From Nocardioides cavernaquae (GTDB lineage: Bacteria > Actinomycetota > Actinomycetes > Propionibacteriales > Nocardioidaceae), in NCBI RefSeq assembly GCF_003600895.1, contig NZ_QYRP01000002.1, forward strand, positions 1,054,001 to 1,118,000: a stretch of 64,000 nt of DNA. Direction: 5' to 3'. Position 1 is the first letter of the stretch. Each line of letters begins with the position of its first letter. Below the pieces are notes generated by a model. The model was not told the DNA's origin, made no database searches, and worked only from the letters and a program-made list of their open reading frames with translations. Shown here one piece after another: positions 50,117 through 59,363 of the stretch. The position numbers and the translations under genes are program-made.

Positions 50117-51180
50117 GCCTGACCCTGTACGTCGACGGCACGAGGCTGCGCGACCATGTCGGCGCCGTCGCGGGCCGGACCCCCGGCTTCGTGCCCGTCG
50201 CGAAGGGCAACGGCTACGGCCTGACCAACCGGCGACTGGCCCTCGAGGCGCAGAACCTCCGCGCCGACACCCTGGCGCTCGGCACCTACGACGAGATCGA
50301 GCACGTCGCGCGGCTCTTCACCGGCGACCTGCTGGTGCTGACCCCATTCCGCCCGTTCGGGACCGCCGCGACGTTCACACCGGACCGCCGCCTGATCCAC
50401 ACGGTGACCCGGGTCGAGGACATCCCTCCGCTGCTGCAGATCGACCCGCACGCCCGGTTCGTGCTGGAGCGCATGACCTCGCTGCGCACGCACGGCCTCT
50501 CCGCCCGCGACATGCGTGCGATGGTGCATGCCCTCGCCAAGCACACCGGCCCCGACAGCACCGAGGGCCCGGTGCTCGAAGGCATCGCGTTCGACTTCCC
50601 CGCGACCGAGGGCGGTCACCTCACCGAGCTGCACCGGCTGATGACCGACGTCGTCAGCTCCGGTCTGCCCACGCGCACGATCTGGGTCGGCCACCTCACC
50701 GAGCCCGAGCTGATCGCAGCCCGCTCCATCTATCCCGACGTCGTCATCCGCCCCCGCCTCGGCGCGGAGCTCTGGCTCGGCGACCCCACCGCTCTGCGGG
50801 TGCGCGCGCACGTGCTCGACCTGCACCGGCTCGAACGCGGGTCGACCTTCGGCTACCGGGGCCGCGCGGTCCCGCGCCGTGGCCATCTGCTCGTCGTCTC
50901 GGGCGGTGCCGCCCATGGCATCGGGCTCGAGGCACCGGCCGGCGACCTCAGCCTCCGTTCACGGGCCACGACGCTCGCGCGCGGAAGCCTCGATGCCGCG
51001 GGCCTCGTTCGCTCGCCGTACGTCGTCGACGGCAAGCCGCGCTACTTCGCCGAGCCCCCGCACGCACAGGCGTCGCTGCTCTATCTCCCCGACGAGGCGG
51101 AGCTGCCGGCGATCGGGGACGAGGTCGAGGTGCGCGCACGGCTGACCACGATGACCTTCGACCAGACGGTCGTCAGCTGA
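50113..51180 (+). CDS. Alanine-racemase-fold PLP protein, catalytic Tyr not evident
   Basis: 355 residues. The PLP-binding segment V-A-K-G-N-G-Y-G near residue 29 corresponds to V-x-K-A-N-A-Y-G of alanine racemases, and the C-terminal beta domain is present (Y-R-G-R-A-V-P-R-R-G near 245). Where active racemases have V-G-Y-A-D-G, this protein reads V-S-G-G-A-A-H-G, so the second catalytic base Tyr appears lost. It may be a PLP carrier, a decarboxylase-like or otherwise altered enzyme. Translationally coupled to nfo. The 3' end overlaps the convergent GT87-type gene by 8 bp. Confidence 0.75.
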   Translation: MSLTLYVDGTRLRDHVGAVAGRTPGFVPVAKGNGYGLTNRRLALEAQNLRADTLALGTYDEIEHVARLFTGDLLVLTPFRPFGTAATFTPDRRLIHTVTRVEDIPPLLQIDPHARFVLERMTSLRTHGLSARDMRAMVHALAKHTGPDSTEGPVLEGIAFDFPATEGGHLTELHRLMTDVVSSGLPTRTIWVGHLTEPELIAARSIYPDVVIRPRLGAELWLGDPTALRVRAHVLDLHRLERGSTFGYRGRAVPRRGHLLVVSGGAAHGIGLEAPAGDLSLRSRATTLARGSLDAAGLVRSPYVVDGKPRYFAEPPHAQASLLYLPDEAELPAIGDEVEVRARLTTMTFDQTVVS

Positions 51181-52546
51181 TCTCGCGCACCGGATCCGCC
51201 GCCGGGCGCAGCACGTCCCGGATCACGATCGCCATCAGGAACATCTCGCCGAGCACGCGCACGACGATGGCCACCCAGTAGAAGACGGACTGGTTGCCGC
51301 CCCCCGGGGCGAGCTGTCCGTCGAGGTACCACCAGACGCTCGCGAAGTAGAAGAGCTCGCACGCCTGCCAGATCAGCTGGTCGCGCCAGCGAGGTCGGGC
51401 CAGGACCGCCAGCGGCAGCAGCCAGAGGACGTACTGCGGCGAGTAGACCTTGTTGACCAGCAGGAAGCCGGCGACCACGAGGAAGCCGAGCTGGGCAAGG
51501 CGCGGGTTCATCGGAGCGCGCAGGCCGATGGCCAGGACGACCAGGCACCACACGCCGAACGCGGCCAGCGACACGTTGTTGATCAGCTCGGCCGTGACCG
51601 GGACGCCCGCCTGGGAAATCACCATCCAGAGACTGCCGAGATCCGCGCCGCGGTCGTCGTTGAACGCCCAGAAGTGCTTCCACTCGGCCCAGCCGGTCGC
51701 CATCGCAGGAAGGTTCAGCAGCAGCCAGGCCGCTGCCGTCGCGGCGCACGCCTTCGCCGCGTCGCCCCAGGCCCGACGGCGCAGGCAGATGACGAGTACG
51801 CCGCCGAGCAGGAAGAGCGGATAGAGCTTGGTGGCGGCGCCGAGCCCGATGAGCACGCCGGTGAGCACGGGCCGGTTGCGCGACCAGGCCAGCAGCGCAC
51901 CGGCCACCAGCCCGACCGCGAGCAGATCCCAGTTGACCAGCGCGTTGACCACCAGGACCGGTGATGCCGCGAACAGCGCCGCGTCGTACGGGCGCGTGCG
52001 GTGGACGCGCACGAGCGCCCACGCGGCGAAGAGAGTGGCAAGGAACATCAGCAGCGTCGTGGCCACCACGAAACCGCGCATCTCGCGGCGTACCTCGGGG
52101 TCCTCGAGCAGCCTCCCTGCGTCGACCGAGGCCAGCGGCTCGACCGACCCGCCTCCGGTCAGCCAGTGCACGACGTGCGCGGTGCCCCACGCGGCGTACG
52201 CGATCCCGACGGGGTACTCCATGACCTCGTACTTGGCGCGGACCTCCGCATCGTCCTCGTAGGGCCAGAGCAGCTCGGCGAACCCCCGACCCGTGTAGAG
52301 GTAGGGCACGTCGGAGTAGCACATCTTCACGTAGCGCTCGTGCCCGTCGCCCCAGTCGTCGGCCCAGCAGGGCTGCTTCTGCAGCATGCCGAGCGCGAAG
52401 GCGAGCGTGACCAGCACGAGTACGACGCGGCCCGGAGTCCACCAGCGCGCAGGACGCGCATGCGCGCCGATGGGTCCCCCGATGCCCTCGCTGACCGCGG
52501 TCAGGACCGGGTCATCGAGGGTCGGGGCGACGTGTCGCTCCTGCAC
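51173..52546 (-). CDS. Glycosyltransferase 87-family (GT-C fold) membrane protein
   Basis: 457 residues from a GTG at 52546, with ten or more hydrophobic helices, the first near residue 40. The loop after helix 1 carries an acidic D-D-W-G-D-G segment. N-W-D-L-L-A-V near 205, G-L-G-A-A-T-K-L-Y-P near 235 and Y-S-P-Q-Y-V-L-W-L-L-P near 370 are typical of GT87/DUF2029 mannosyltransferases that use polyprenyl-phosphate sugars. Only 9 bp downstream of the class A PBP gene, so coupled to envelope synthesis. Confidence 0.85.
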   Translation of the reverse strand: MQERHVAPTLDDPVLTAVSEGIGGPIGAHARPARWWTPGRVVLVLVTLAFALGMLQKQPCWADDWGDGHERYVKMCYSDVPYLYTGRGFAELLWPYEDDAEVRAKYEVMEYPVGIAYAAWGTAHVVHWLTGGGSVEPLASVDAGRLLEDPEVRREMRGFVVATTLLMFLATLFAAWALVRVHRTRPYDAALFAASPVLVVNALVNWDLLAVGLVAGALLAWSRNRPVLTGVLIGLGAATKLYPLFLLGGVLVICLRRRAWGDAAKACAATAAAWLLLNLPAMATGWAEWKHFWAFNDDRGADLGSLWMVISQAGVPVTAELINNVSLAAFGVWCLVVLAIGLRAPMNPRLAQLGFLVVAGFLLVNKVYSPQYVLWLLPLAVLARPRWRDQLIWQACELFYFASVWWYLDGQLAPGGGNQSVFYWVAIVVRVLGEMFLMAIVIRDVLRPAADPVREIS

Positions 52547-52555
52547 TGCGGTGCG

Positions 52556-54883
52556 TCAGTCCCTGGTGGCGTACAGGCGCGGCGCGACTCGACCGTCGCC
52601 GTTGCCGCCGCCGTTGCCCGGTCCGCCCGGATCGGTCGGTTCTGGGCATGTGCCCGGCGGAATGTCGACGCAGGGCGATGTCGTCGTCGTTGCCGTCGCT
52701 GTGTCGGTCGGCTTCCCGGTGTGCTTGGTCTCCGTCGGCGTCGCACTCGGCGTGGCCGACGAAGTCGCACTGGCGGTGGCCGTCGGCGTCTTGGTCGGCT
52801 TCGGTGCCACACAGTCGTCCTCGGAGGGCTTCTGGTCGCCCTTGCAGGTCGGCGTCTTGGTGGGCTTCGGGGCGTGGCCCGACTCCGGCGCCTCACCGTC
52901 GACGTACGCCGGCGGCGGGAACGACTCGACCGGCTCACCCTCGAGGGCAGATCGCATCAACGTGGCCCAGGTCCGGGCGGGATAACAGCCACCGAACTCA
53001 CAGGAGAGATACCCGTCGAGGGCCTCGGGGCGACCATCAGCGCCGCTGCGCACGTACATCACAGCGGTGGAGAGCTGCGGGGTGTAGCCGACGAACCAGG
53101 CAGCGGAGGTGAAGTCCTTGCCTCCGGTCCTCGAGTCCGCCGTCGCGGTGCCGGTCTTGCCGGCGGCGGGGCGACCGAGCGCCGCTGCAGCCGTGCCGGT
53201 GCCCGACTTCACCACCTGCTGCAGGGCGTAGGTGACGTCCGCGGCGATGTCTTCGCTGATGGCCTCGCGGGTCTTCACGCGGTGCTTGTAGAGCACCTCT
53301 CCATCGCGGCCCACGACCTTGTCGATCACGAAGAGCTTGGCGGCCTGGCCGCCGTTGGCGAAGCTCCCGTAGGCGTTGGCCATGTTGACCGGAGCAACGG
53401 TCGCCGAACCGAGCGCGACACTGTAGACCGGCTCGAGACCAGGCGACTTGTAGAGGTTGTCGACGCCGCCCTTGCCGTTCTCGGGAACGCCGAGGCGGTT
53501 GGCCGTCTCGATGATCGTCTCGGGGCCGTTCGGGATCGACATGGTCAGGTCGGCATATGCCGAGTTGATCGACTGCTCGGTCGCCTTGATCAGGTTGACC
53601 GGGCCGTGGTCGATGCCGGTCTCCTCGTTGACGGCGAAGGCGCCGGTCCCCTGACCGTTGTAGTAGTACGGCGAGTCGCCGTCGAAGGTGTCCTTCAACG
53701 AGTAGCCCGCCTCGATGCCAGCAGCCAGTGCGTAGGCCTTGAACGTCGAGCCGACCTGTCCGCCGGCCAGTGCCCAGTTGATCTGTGAATCCAGGTAGTC
53801 CTGGCCGCCGTAGAAGCCGCGCAGGGCGCCGGTGCCGGGCTCGACGGAGGCCGAACCGATGTGCAGCTCCTTGAGGCCGTCGGGCCTGATCTCCTTGACC
53901 GCGTCCTCGTTGGCCTTCATGACCTTGCGGCTCAGCGTCGTGTAGACCTTCAGGCCGCCGCCGTCGATCTCGCTCTCGCTCGCGACGCCGAGCCGGAGCA
54001 GCTCCTTCTTCACCAGGGCGAGCGCGTGTCCACGCTGGCCACCGAGCGACGGCGTGGCGCGACCCTTGTGGAACTTCGGCAGCTCGGAGCCGGCCTCGCT
54101 GGCCTCGGCCCGGGTGATCTTGCCCATCTCGACCATGCCGGCCAGGACGCGCTGCATGCGGTTCAGCATCGCGTCGGCGTTGTCCTCACCGTTGGCGGGG
54201 TCGAACTGCGTCGGGTTGTTGATCACCGAGGCGAGCGCGACGCTCTGGCGCAGGTTGAGGTCCTTGGCCGGCACGCCGAACCAGGTCTGCGCCGCGGCCT
54301 CGATGCCGTAGGCACCGCGACCGAAGTAGATGGTGTTGAGGTAGCCCTCGAGGATCTGGTCCTTGGACTGCTGCTTGCTCAGCTTGCGGGCGACGATCGC
54401 CTCCTTGACCTTGCGCTTGTAGGAGCGCTCCGAGGTCAGGTAGAGGATCTTGACGTACTGCTGGGTGATCGTGGAGGCACCCTGCTGGGACCCGCCGCCC
54501 TTCGCGTTGGAGAGGGCCGCGCGGATGATGCCCTTGATGTCGATGCCGGGGTTGGTCCAGAAGGTCCGGTCCTCGGCCGCGACGACGCCGTCCTTCACGA
54601 ACTGCGGCATGTCGGCGTAGTCGATGCGGTCGCGCTTCTGCATCGCGAACTGACCGATCTCGGTCTTCTTGTCCGCGTAGTAGACGTGCGTCGTCTGGGT
54701 CTGGAACTCCTTGTTGGGGTTCGGGATGTCGATCGCCTTGTAGAGGATCACGACAGCAAGAGCGCCGAGGAGCGCTCCCACGACGCCGAGGGTGACGAAG
54801 AGGAGCAGGACGCGTCGCAGCCAGGATCGCTTGGCTGCGGGACGCTTGCGGGCAGGGCCCGAGGCCCGACGCTTGTTTGCCAC
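52556..54883 (-). CDS. ponA: Class A penicillin-binding protein (transglycosylase/transpeptidase)
   Basis: 775 residues from the GTG at 54883, which has GGAG nine bases upstream; the GTG at 54898 lacks such a site. A basic cytosolic tail, one membrane anchor (about 24-47), the GT51 domain with A-A-E-D-R-T-F-W near 100, and the transpeptidase with S-T-F-K near 375, S-I-N near 430 and G-K-T-G-T-A near 575. The last 120 residues are a Pro/Thr/Lys-rich tail of K-P-T-K-T-P-T repeats with four Cys. It polymerises and crosslinks peptidoglycan at the outer membrane face. Confidence 0.94.
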   Translation of the reverse strand: MANKRRASGPARKRPAAKRSWLRRVLLLFVTLGVVGALLGALAVVILYKAIDIPNPNKEFQTQTTHVYYADKKTEIGQFAMQKRDRIDYADMPQFVKDGVVAAEDRTFWTNPGIDIKGIIRAALSNAKGGGSQQGASTITQQYVKILYLTSERSYKRKVKEAIVARKLSKQQSKDQILEGYLNTIYFGRGAYGIEAAAQTWFGVPAKDLNLRQSVALASVINNPTQFDPANGEDNADAMLNRMQRVLAGMVEMGKITRAEASEAGSELPKFHKGRATPSLGGQRGHALALVKKELLRLGVASESEIDGGGLKVYTTLSRKVMKANEDAVKEIRPDGLKELHIGSASVEPGTGALRGFYGGQDYLDSQINWALAGGQVGSTFKAYALAAGIEAGYSLKDTFDGDSPYYYNGQGTGAFAVNEETGIDHGPVNLIKATEQSINSAYADLTMSIPNGPETIIETANRLGVPENGKGGVDNLYKSPGLEPVYSVALGSATVAPVNMANAYGSFANGGQAAKLFVIDKVVGRDGEVLYKHRVKTREAISEDIAADVTYALQQVVKSGTGTAAAALGRPAAGKTGTATADSRTGGKDFTSAAWFVGYTPQLSTAVMYVRSGADGRPEALDGYLSCEFGGCYPARTWATLMRSALEGEPVESFPPPAYVDGEAPESGHAPKPTKTPTCKGDQKPSEDDCVAPKPTKTPTATASATSSATPSATPTETKHTGKPTDTATATTTTSPCVDIPPGTCPEPTDPGGPGNGGGNGDGRVAPRLYATRD

Positions 54884-55013
54884 TGAGAGGTTCTCCACGA
54901 GTCTGCCCGGCGCCTCGCGGCCTGCCGGTGTTCCGGATCTGCATGGGGTCGTGCGCTGGCTAGGGTACGCGGCCGTCGACGCGCCATTGGTTCATCTGCA
55001 ATTCACCATTCAG

Positions 55014-55023
55014 CGATATATCG
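55014..55023. promoter_or_regulatory. Palindrome CGATATATCG before the PadR gene
   Basis: Perfect 10-bp palindrome followed by GGTACGAT, 13 bp before the padR-family GTG start. AT-rich dyads of this kind are typical PadR targets; likely autoregulation. A similar CGATATATC occurs at 17441. Confidence 0.45.
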
Positions 55024-55036
55024 GTACGATAGGTCT

Positions 55037-55615
55037 GTGGCAAAGCGTGGAGAGACGATCGAGCTGGCAGTCCTGGGGCTGCTGCACGAGTCCCCCCTGC
55101 ACGGATACGAGCTTCGCAAGCGGCTCAATCTGATGCTGGGCTGGGGTCGTCTCCTCTCTTACGGCTCGCTCTACCCGGCATTGAAGAAGATGCTGCGGTC
55201 GGGGTGGATCGAGGAGCACACGGTTGCGTCCACGAGCCCGGCCAGCCGGCGCCCGCGGATCGTCTACCAGCTCACCGAAGCCGGCGATCGTGAGTTCGTC
55301 CGGCTGATGTCCGAGGTCGGCCCGGCCGCCTGGGACGACGACACCTTCGACATCCGCTTCGCATTCTTCGGTCGCACCGACATGGAGATCCGGCTGCGGG
55401 TCCTCGAAGGTCGGCGCACCCGTCTCCAGGAGCGGCTCGAGCGGGTCCAGGGCCAGCTCGCGCTGACCCAGAAGGAGATGGACCGGTACGCCGCGGAGCT
55501 GCAGCGCCACGGTGTCGAGTCAGTGGAGCGTGAGGTCCGCTGGCTCTCGGAGCTGATCAACGCGGAGCGCGCTGGCGCTCCGGTGGTTCAGCCCCCGCAG
55601 CCCGAACAGACCTGA
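55037..55615 (+). CDS. PadR-family transcriptional regulator
   Basis: 192 residues from a GTG at 55037. The PadR wHTH is clear: L-A-V-L-G-L-L-H-E-S-P-L-H-G-Y-E-L-R-K-R, then S-Y-G-S-L-Y-P-A-L-K-K-M and a wing with R-P-R-I-V-Y-Q-L-T-E-A-G. A long coiled C-terminal region (about 115-175) supports dimerisation. It lies 49 bp before ino1 on the same strand and may be in one transcript with it; this padR-ino1 order is common in actinobacteria. Confidence 0.9.
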   Translation: MAKRGETIELAVLGLLHESPLHGYELRKRLNLMLGWGRLLSYGSLYPALKKMLRSGWIEEHTVASTSPASRRPRIVYQLTEAGDREFVRLMSEVGPAAWDDDTFDIRFAFFGRTDMEIRLRVLEGRRTRLQERLERVQGQLALTQKEMDRYAAELQRHGVESVEREVRWLSELINAERAGAPVVQPPQPEQT

Positions 55616-55664
55616 TCAGAACAACCAGAACAGCTAGATCACAGCGACCAGGAAGAGGAAACCG

Positions 55665-56747
55665 ATGGGTTCCGTACGCGTAGGCATCGTCGGAGTCGGC
55701 AACTGCGCCAGCTCCCTCGTGCAGGGTGTTGAGTACTACAAGGACGCGGACCCGACGGGCACCGTCCCGGGTCTGATGCACGTCACGTTCGGCGACTACC
55801 ACGTCTCCGACGTGAAGTTCGTCGCCGCGTTCGACGTCGACGACAAGAAGGTCGGCAAGGACCTCTCCGAGGCCATCAACGCCTCCGAGAACAACACGAT
55901 CAAGATTGCCGACGTCCCGTTCGCCGGCGTCGAGGTCCTGCGTGGCCCGACCCTCGACGGCATCGGCAAGTACTACGCGCTGACCATCGAGGAGTCCGCC
56001 GCTGACCCGGTCGACGTCGTCAAGGCGCTCAAGGACGCGGAGGTCGACGTCCTCGTCTCCTACCTCCCCGTCGGCTCCGAAGAGGCCGACAAGTTCTACG
56101 CCCAGTGCGCGATCGACGCCGGCGTGGCCTTCGTCAACGCCCTCCCCGTCTTCATCGCCTCTGACCCGGTCTGGGCCAAGAAGTTCGAGGACGCCGGCGT
56201 CCCGATCGTCGGCGACGACATCAAGTCGCAGGTCGGCGCCACCATCACCCACCGCGTGATGGCGAAGCTCTTCGAAGACCGCGGCGTCGTGCTCGACCGC
56301 ACGTACCAGCTCAACGTCGGCGGCAACATGGACTTCAAGAACATGCTCGAGCGCGAGCGTCTTGAGTCCAAGAAGGTCTCCAAGACCCAGGCCGTCACGT
56401 CGAACCTGACCGGCCCGCTGGCCAACCTGATCGACAGCAAGAACGTCCACATCGGTCCGTCCGACTACGTCGCGTGGCTCGACGACCGCAAGTGGGCCTA
56501 CGTCCGCCTCGAGGGTCGCGCCTTCGGTGACGTCCCGCTCAACCTCGAGTACAAGCTCGAGGTCTGGGACTCCCCGAACTCCGCCGGCATCATCATCGAC
56601 GCCGTCCGGGCCGCGAAGATCGCGCTCGACCGCGGCGAGGGTGGCCCGATCATCCCCGCCTCGGCGTACCTCATGAAGAGCCCGCCGGTGCAGATCGAGG
56701 ACTCCGAGGGTCGCATCCTGCTCGAGAAGTTCATCCGGGGCGAGTGA
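55665..56747 (+). CDS. ino1: myo-Inositol-1-phosphate synthase
   Basis: 360 residues, the usual actinobacterial length. Rossmann motif [12 protein letters not shown] near residue 6, Y-L-P-V-G-S-E near 130, and the conserved active-site region [10 protein letters not shown] and L-N-V-G-G-N-M-D-F. It cyclises glucose-6-phosphate with NAD+ to inositol-1-phosphate, the precursor of phosphatidylinositol and mycothiol. Strong codon bias (almost only C or G in third positions) suggests high expression. Ends in a good terminator. Confidence 0.96.
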   Translation: MGSVRVGIVGVGNCASSLVQGVEYYKDADPTGTVPGLMHVTFGDYHVSDVKFVAAFDVDDKKVGKDLSEAINASENNTIKIADVPFAGVEVLRGPTLDGIGKYYALTIEESAADPVDVVKALKDAEVDVLVSYLPVGSEEADKFYAQCAIDAGVAFVNALPVFIASDPVWAKKFEDAGVPIVGDDIKSQVGATITHRVMAKLFEDRGVVLDRTYQLNVGGNMDFKNMLERERLESKKVSKTQAVTSNLTGPLANLIDSKNVHIGPSDYVAWLDDRKWAYVRLEGRAFGDVPLNLEYKLEVWDSPNSAGIIIDAVRAAKIALDRGEGGPIIPASAYLMKSPPVQIEDSEGRILLEKFIRGE

Positions 56748-56766
56748 CCTCACCCGTCTGACACCC

Positions 56767-56801
56767 GAAACCGCCGGTCCCGTCCAGGGGCCGGCGGTTT
56801 C
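56767..56801 (+). terminator. Terminator after ino1
   Basis: GAAACCGCCGG and CCGGCGGTTTC form a perfect 11-bp stem, followed by GTGCTTTTC, 19 bp after the stop. Confidence 0.9.
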
Positions 56802-56848
56802 GTGCTTTTCGTCCGCAGTGTCCGGTCCAGACCACTACCGTTTGATCC

Positions 56849-58642
56849 GTGATCCTGCGCCTGCGCCTGCGAGGCGTTCGCCTCCTTCCGGCCCTGTTCG
56901 TCGTGCTCGGCACGCTCCTTGCTGCCGCGCCCGCCCAGGCCGCCGATGACGACTTCACCTTCCGGGGCACCTACCTCCGCACCGCTGACAACGGCTGCGA
57001 CGCGGGCGACGTCCCGACCTTCGGCGGTCACTACTCCTCGTCCGGAAACCCGCTGCTGCGCTGGCATCCCGCCATGATCGGCAGCCGCGGCACCTGGGAA
57101 GCAGCCGCGGACACCACGCTCCACAAGTCCGTCGTCTGCCTCGACTTCGCCACAGCGGTGCCGTTCCGGATCGTCGAGGCGAACTGGACCCCCGGCACGG
57201 ACAGCGGCGCGAGCGCCAGTTGCGCCCTGGGTGAGTACGCCGTCGCCGGCGGCTTCTACTTCCCGTCCGGGTTGCAGGGCAGGACCACAGCGAACCGCCC
57301 CGATGGCGACCGGGCATGGGGAGTCGAGGGCGGCGGCGATCCGCGTGCCAGCAACACGGCGTACGCCGTCTGCGCGAAGCTGCCCGCGGGCTTCACGACG
57401 TACTCGACCAGCGCCGACCGCGCCGACGCTGGCGAGGTGACCGCGACCTGCCGTGCGGGCGACGTGCCGGTGACGGGCGGCTGGGACGCGGCCAACGTCC
57501 GCGCCAGCTACCCGGAGCCGAACGGCTGGACCGTAGTGACCGGTGCCGGCGGCGGGTACTCCTCGGCGTTCTGCCTCTCCGGGCTGACGGATCGCGTCGA
57601 GACCCGGGTCGCGAAGGGCACCCATCCCTACCTCAACGCCGAGTGTGCGAGCGACGAGTTCCTCCTCAACGCCGGCTGGGACACCGGAGCCGGGATGGCA
57701 GACCTTCGGGTGTTCCTGCCCTGGAACAGCACCTCCCGCGGCTGGACCATCGCGTCCAACGAGGGCAACTCGTCGTCCTCGCTCGCGATCGGGCTCTGCG
57801 GCAAGGTGCTCCCGCCACCGGCTCCTTCCTGGACGGCCGAGCGCCTGCCCTGGACTGGCGCGATCGGCGTCGTCGGCCTCCTCGGGCTCGGCGTACTCAT
57901 CGTCGGCGGCGGTCGGCTGACCACCCCGATCCGCGCCGTCGTCGGCGTCGGCACCGTTGTGGCCGTCATCGGCGCCGTCGGCGTCGGACTGGTCCCGATC
58001 GACGCTGGTGCCGTCACTCCGCCCGCGGACAGCGACACCGTCGCCCTCCCCTCGGGCATCCCGACAGCAACCACCTCCGCTTCCACGAGTGCCTCGCCGA
58101 GCGGGTCGCCGAGCGCGTCCTCCAGCGAGTCGGTCTCCGCCTCGCCGACCGAGTCGGACTCGGCGAGCGCCTCGGCGTCTGCCTCAGCCACCTCCGCGAC
58201 CCCGAAGCCCTCGGCCACCAAGAAGCCGTCCGCCAAGCCCACCACCGCCAAGCCCACGACGCAGGCGCCCGCCCCGTACGTCGACTTCCGCGTCTCCCCC
58301 AACTCGTGGACCCGGGACTGCGGGGGGTCGAGTGGCGACCAGCTCACAGCGATCACGATCACCGTGGACAACAGCCGGAGCAACGAATCCGCCCTCTGGA
58401 GCGGCAGTGTGATCGCCAAGGGCGGCAAGAACTGGGCCTCGCTCAGCCCTGCGTCCGGCTCGGTCCCGGCTGGCACGACGAGGACCTTCCAGATCGTGCC
58501 CAACGGCGAGGCCTGCAACTGGGTGTACCTCAACGGCGCCTACGCGAACGGGTACAAGACCGGGCAGTTCAGCGTGAGCGTGAGCCACCCCGGCGGTCCG
58601 ACCACGATCACCGGCACGGTTCGTTTCAAGATGATTCAGTAG
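56849..58642 (+). CDS. Secreted/membrane protein with Cys-rich ectodomain, two helices and BACON-like tail
   Basis: 597 residues from a GTG at 56849. Signal peptide to about residue 31 (A-P-A-Q-A). Residues 32-325 are a Cys-containing, Gly/Trp-rich domain with recurring C-x-x-G-x-x-x-V/F-x-G-G-x segments, perhaps three beta repeats. Two hydrophobic helices (about 340-360 and 370-390) follow, then a Ser/Thr/Ala/Pro linker of about 75 residues, and a C-terminal Ig-like domain with N-W-A-S-L-S-P-A-S-G-S-V-P-A-G-T like BACON domains and a Cys pair. I do not recognise the whole. Both ends would be outside the membrane. Confidence 0.75.
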   Translation: MILRLRLRGVRLLPALFVVLGTLLAAAPAQAADDDFTFRGTYLRTADNGCDAGDVPTFGGHYSSSGNPLLRWHPAMIGSRGTWEAAADTTLHKSVVCLDFATAVPFRIVEANWTPGTDSGASASCALGEYAVAGGFYFPSGLQGRTTANRPDGDRAWGVEGGGDPRASNTAYAVCAKLPAGFTTYSTSADRADAGEVTATCRAGDVPVTGGWDAANVRASYPEPNGWTVVTGAGGGYSSAFCLSGLTDRVETRVAKGTHPYLNAECASDEFLLNAGWDTGAGMADLRVFLPWNSTSRGWTIASNEGNSSSSLAIGLCGKVLPPPAPSWTAERLPWTGAIGVVGLLGLGVLIVGGGRLTTPIRAVVGVGTVVAVIGAVGVGLVPIDAGAVTPPADSDTVALPSGIPTATTSASTSASPSGSPSASSSESVSASPTESDSASASASASATSATPKPSATKKPSAKPTTAKPTTQAPAPYVDFRVSPNSWTRDCGGSSGDQLTAITITVDNSRSNESALWSGSVIAKGGKNWASLSPASGSVPAGTTRTFQIVPNGEACNWVYLNGAYANGYKTGQFSVSVSHPGGPTTITGTVRFKMIQ

Positions 58643-58787
58643 CCGCCGCGTTCATCTGGGCGGCCACCTGTCAGCGCAACCGCCCGCGACTCGCCGTACG
58701 TGCCGCGGGTCGGAAGGCCTTGGCGTCGTAGCTGGTCGGGCCTGTCCGGGCCGGATTCGTGTCGCCGGCGCGCTGCCCGACCACCGG

Positions 58788-59330
58788 TCAGCAGTTCGAG
58801 TCGAACAGCGCGTTCTGGAGGTACGTCGCGGTGTGGGCGCCCTGCGTCGTGGTGAAGGGCAGCGAGACGGAGGTCAGGTGGTCGTCGTCGCGCGCGACGA
58901 ACTCCGCGAAGAGGTAGTAGGTGCCGGCGTCCAGGTGCGCACCGTCGAGCGGCTTGCGGGCCTTCCAGTTGGTCGCGGTCATCTCGCGGGAAGGCAGGGC
59001 GCCGAGGATGCCCCCGGTCGGCTCCTGCCCCTGGGGCTTGGGGGCGTAGGTGACGTCATCGAGTCGTGCCGAGCCGTCGAGCACAGCGGCTCCCGCGAGG
59101 ACCGGTCCCGTGACCTCGAAGGTGTCGTAGGCGACGTAGCGACCCGGACCTCCGCAGTACTGGAAGCCCTCGTTGCGGTCGGTCGGGATGACGGTCGGCT
59201 CCGGACCCGGCCCGTCGACGGCCCCACGGGTGGGCGCGCCCGCACCCAGCGGGACCTCCTGCGAGCAACTCGTCAGAGCAAGTGCGAGCAGGGCACCAGG
59301 GACGACTGACCAGGAAGACCGACGCGGCAT
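58788..59330 (-). CDS. Hypothetical lipoprotein
   Basis: 180 residues from an ATG at 59330 (a GTG directly before is possible). Lipoprotein signal ending L-A-L-T-S-C, so Cys is lipidated near residue 22. The mature domain, about 155 residues, has beta-strand pattern, G-P-G-R-Y-V-A-Y-D-T-F-E-V near 65 and a Cys at the last residue that may pair with the Cys near 60. No family recognised. Convergent with the previous gene; the 145-bp gap between shows no clear feature. Confidence 0.7.
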   Translation of the reverse strand: MPRRSSWSVVPGALLALALTSCSQEVPLGAGAPTRGAVDGPGPEPTVIPTDRNEGFQYCGGPGRYVAYDTFEVTGPVLAGAAVLDGSARLDDVTYAPKPQGQEPTGGILGALPSREMTATNWKARKPLDGAHLDAGTYYLFAEFVARDDDHLTSVSLPFTTTQGAHTATYLQNALFDSNC

Positions 59331-59363
59331 CACGGTGACGATCCTGCCCCATGGATCCTGGAG

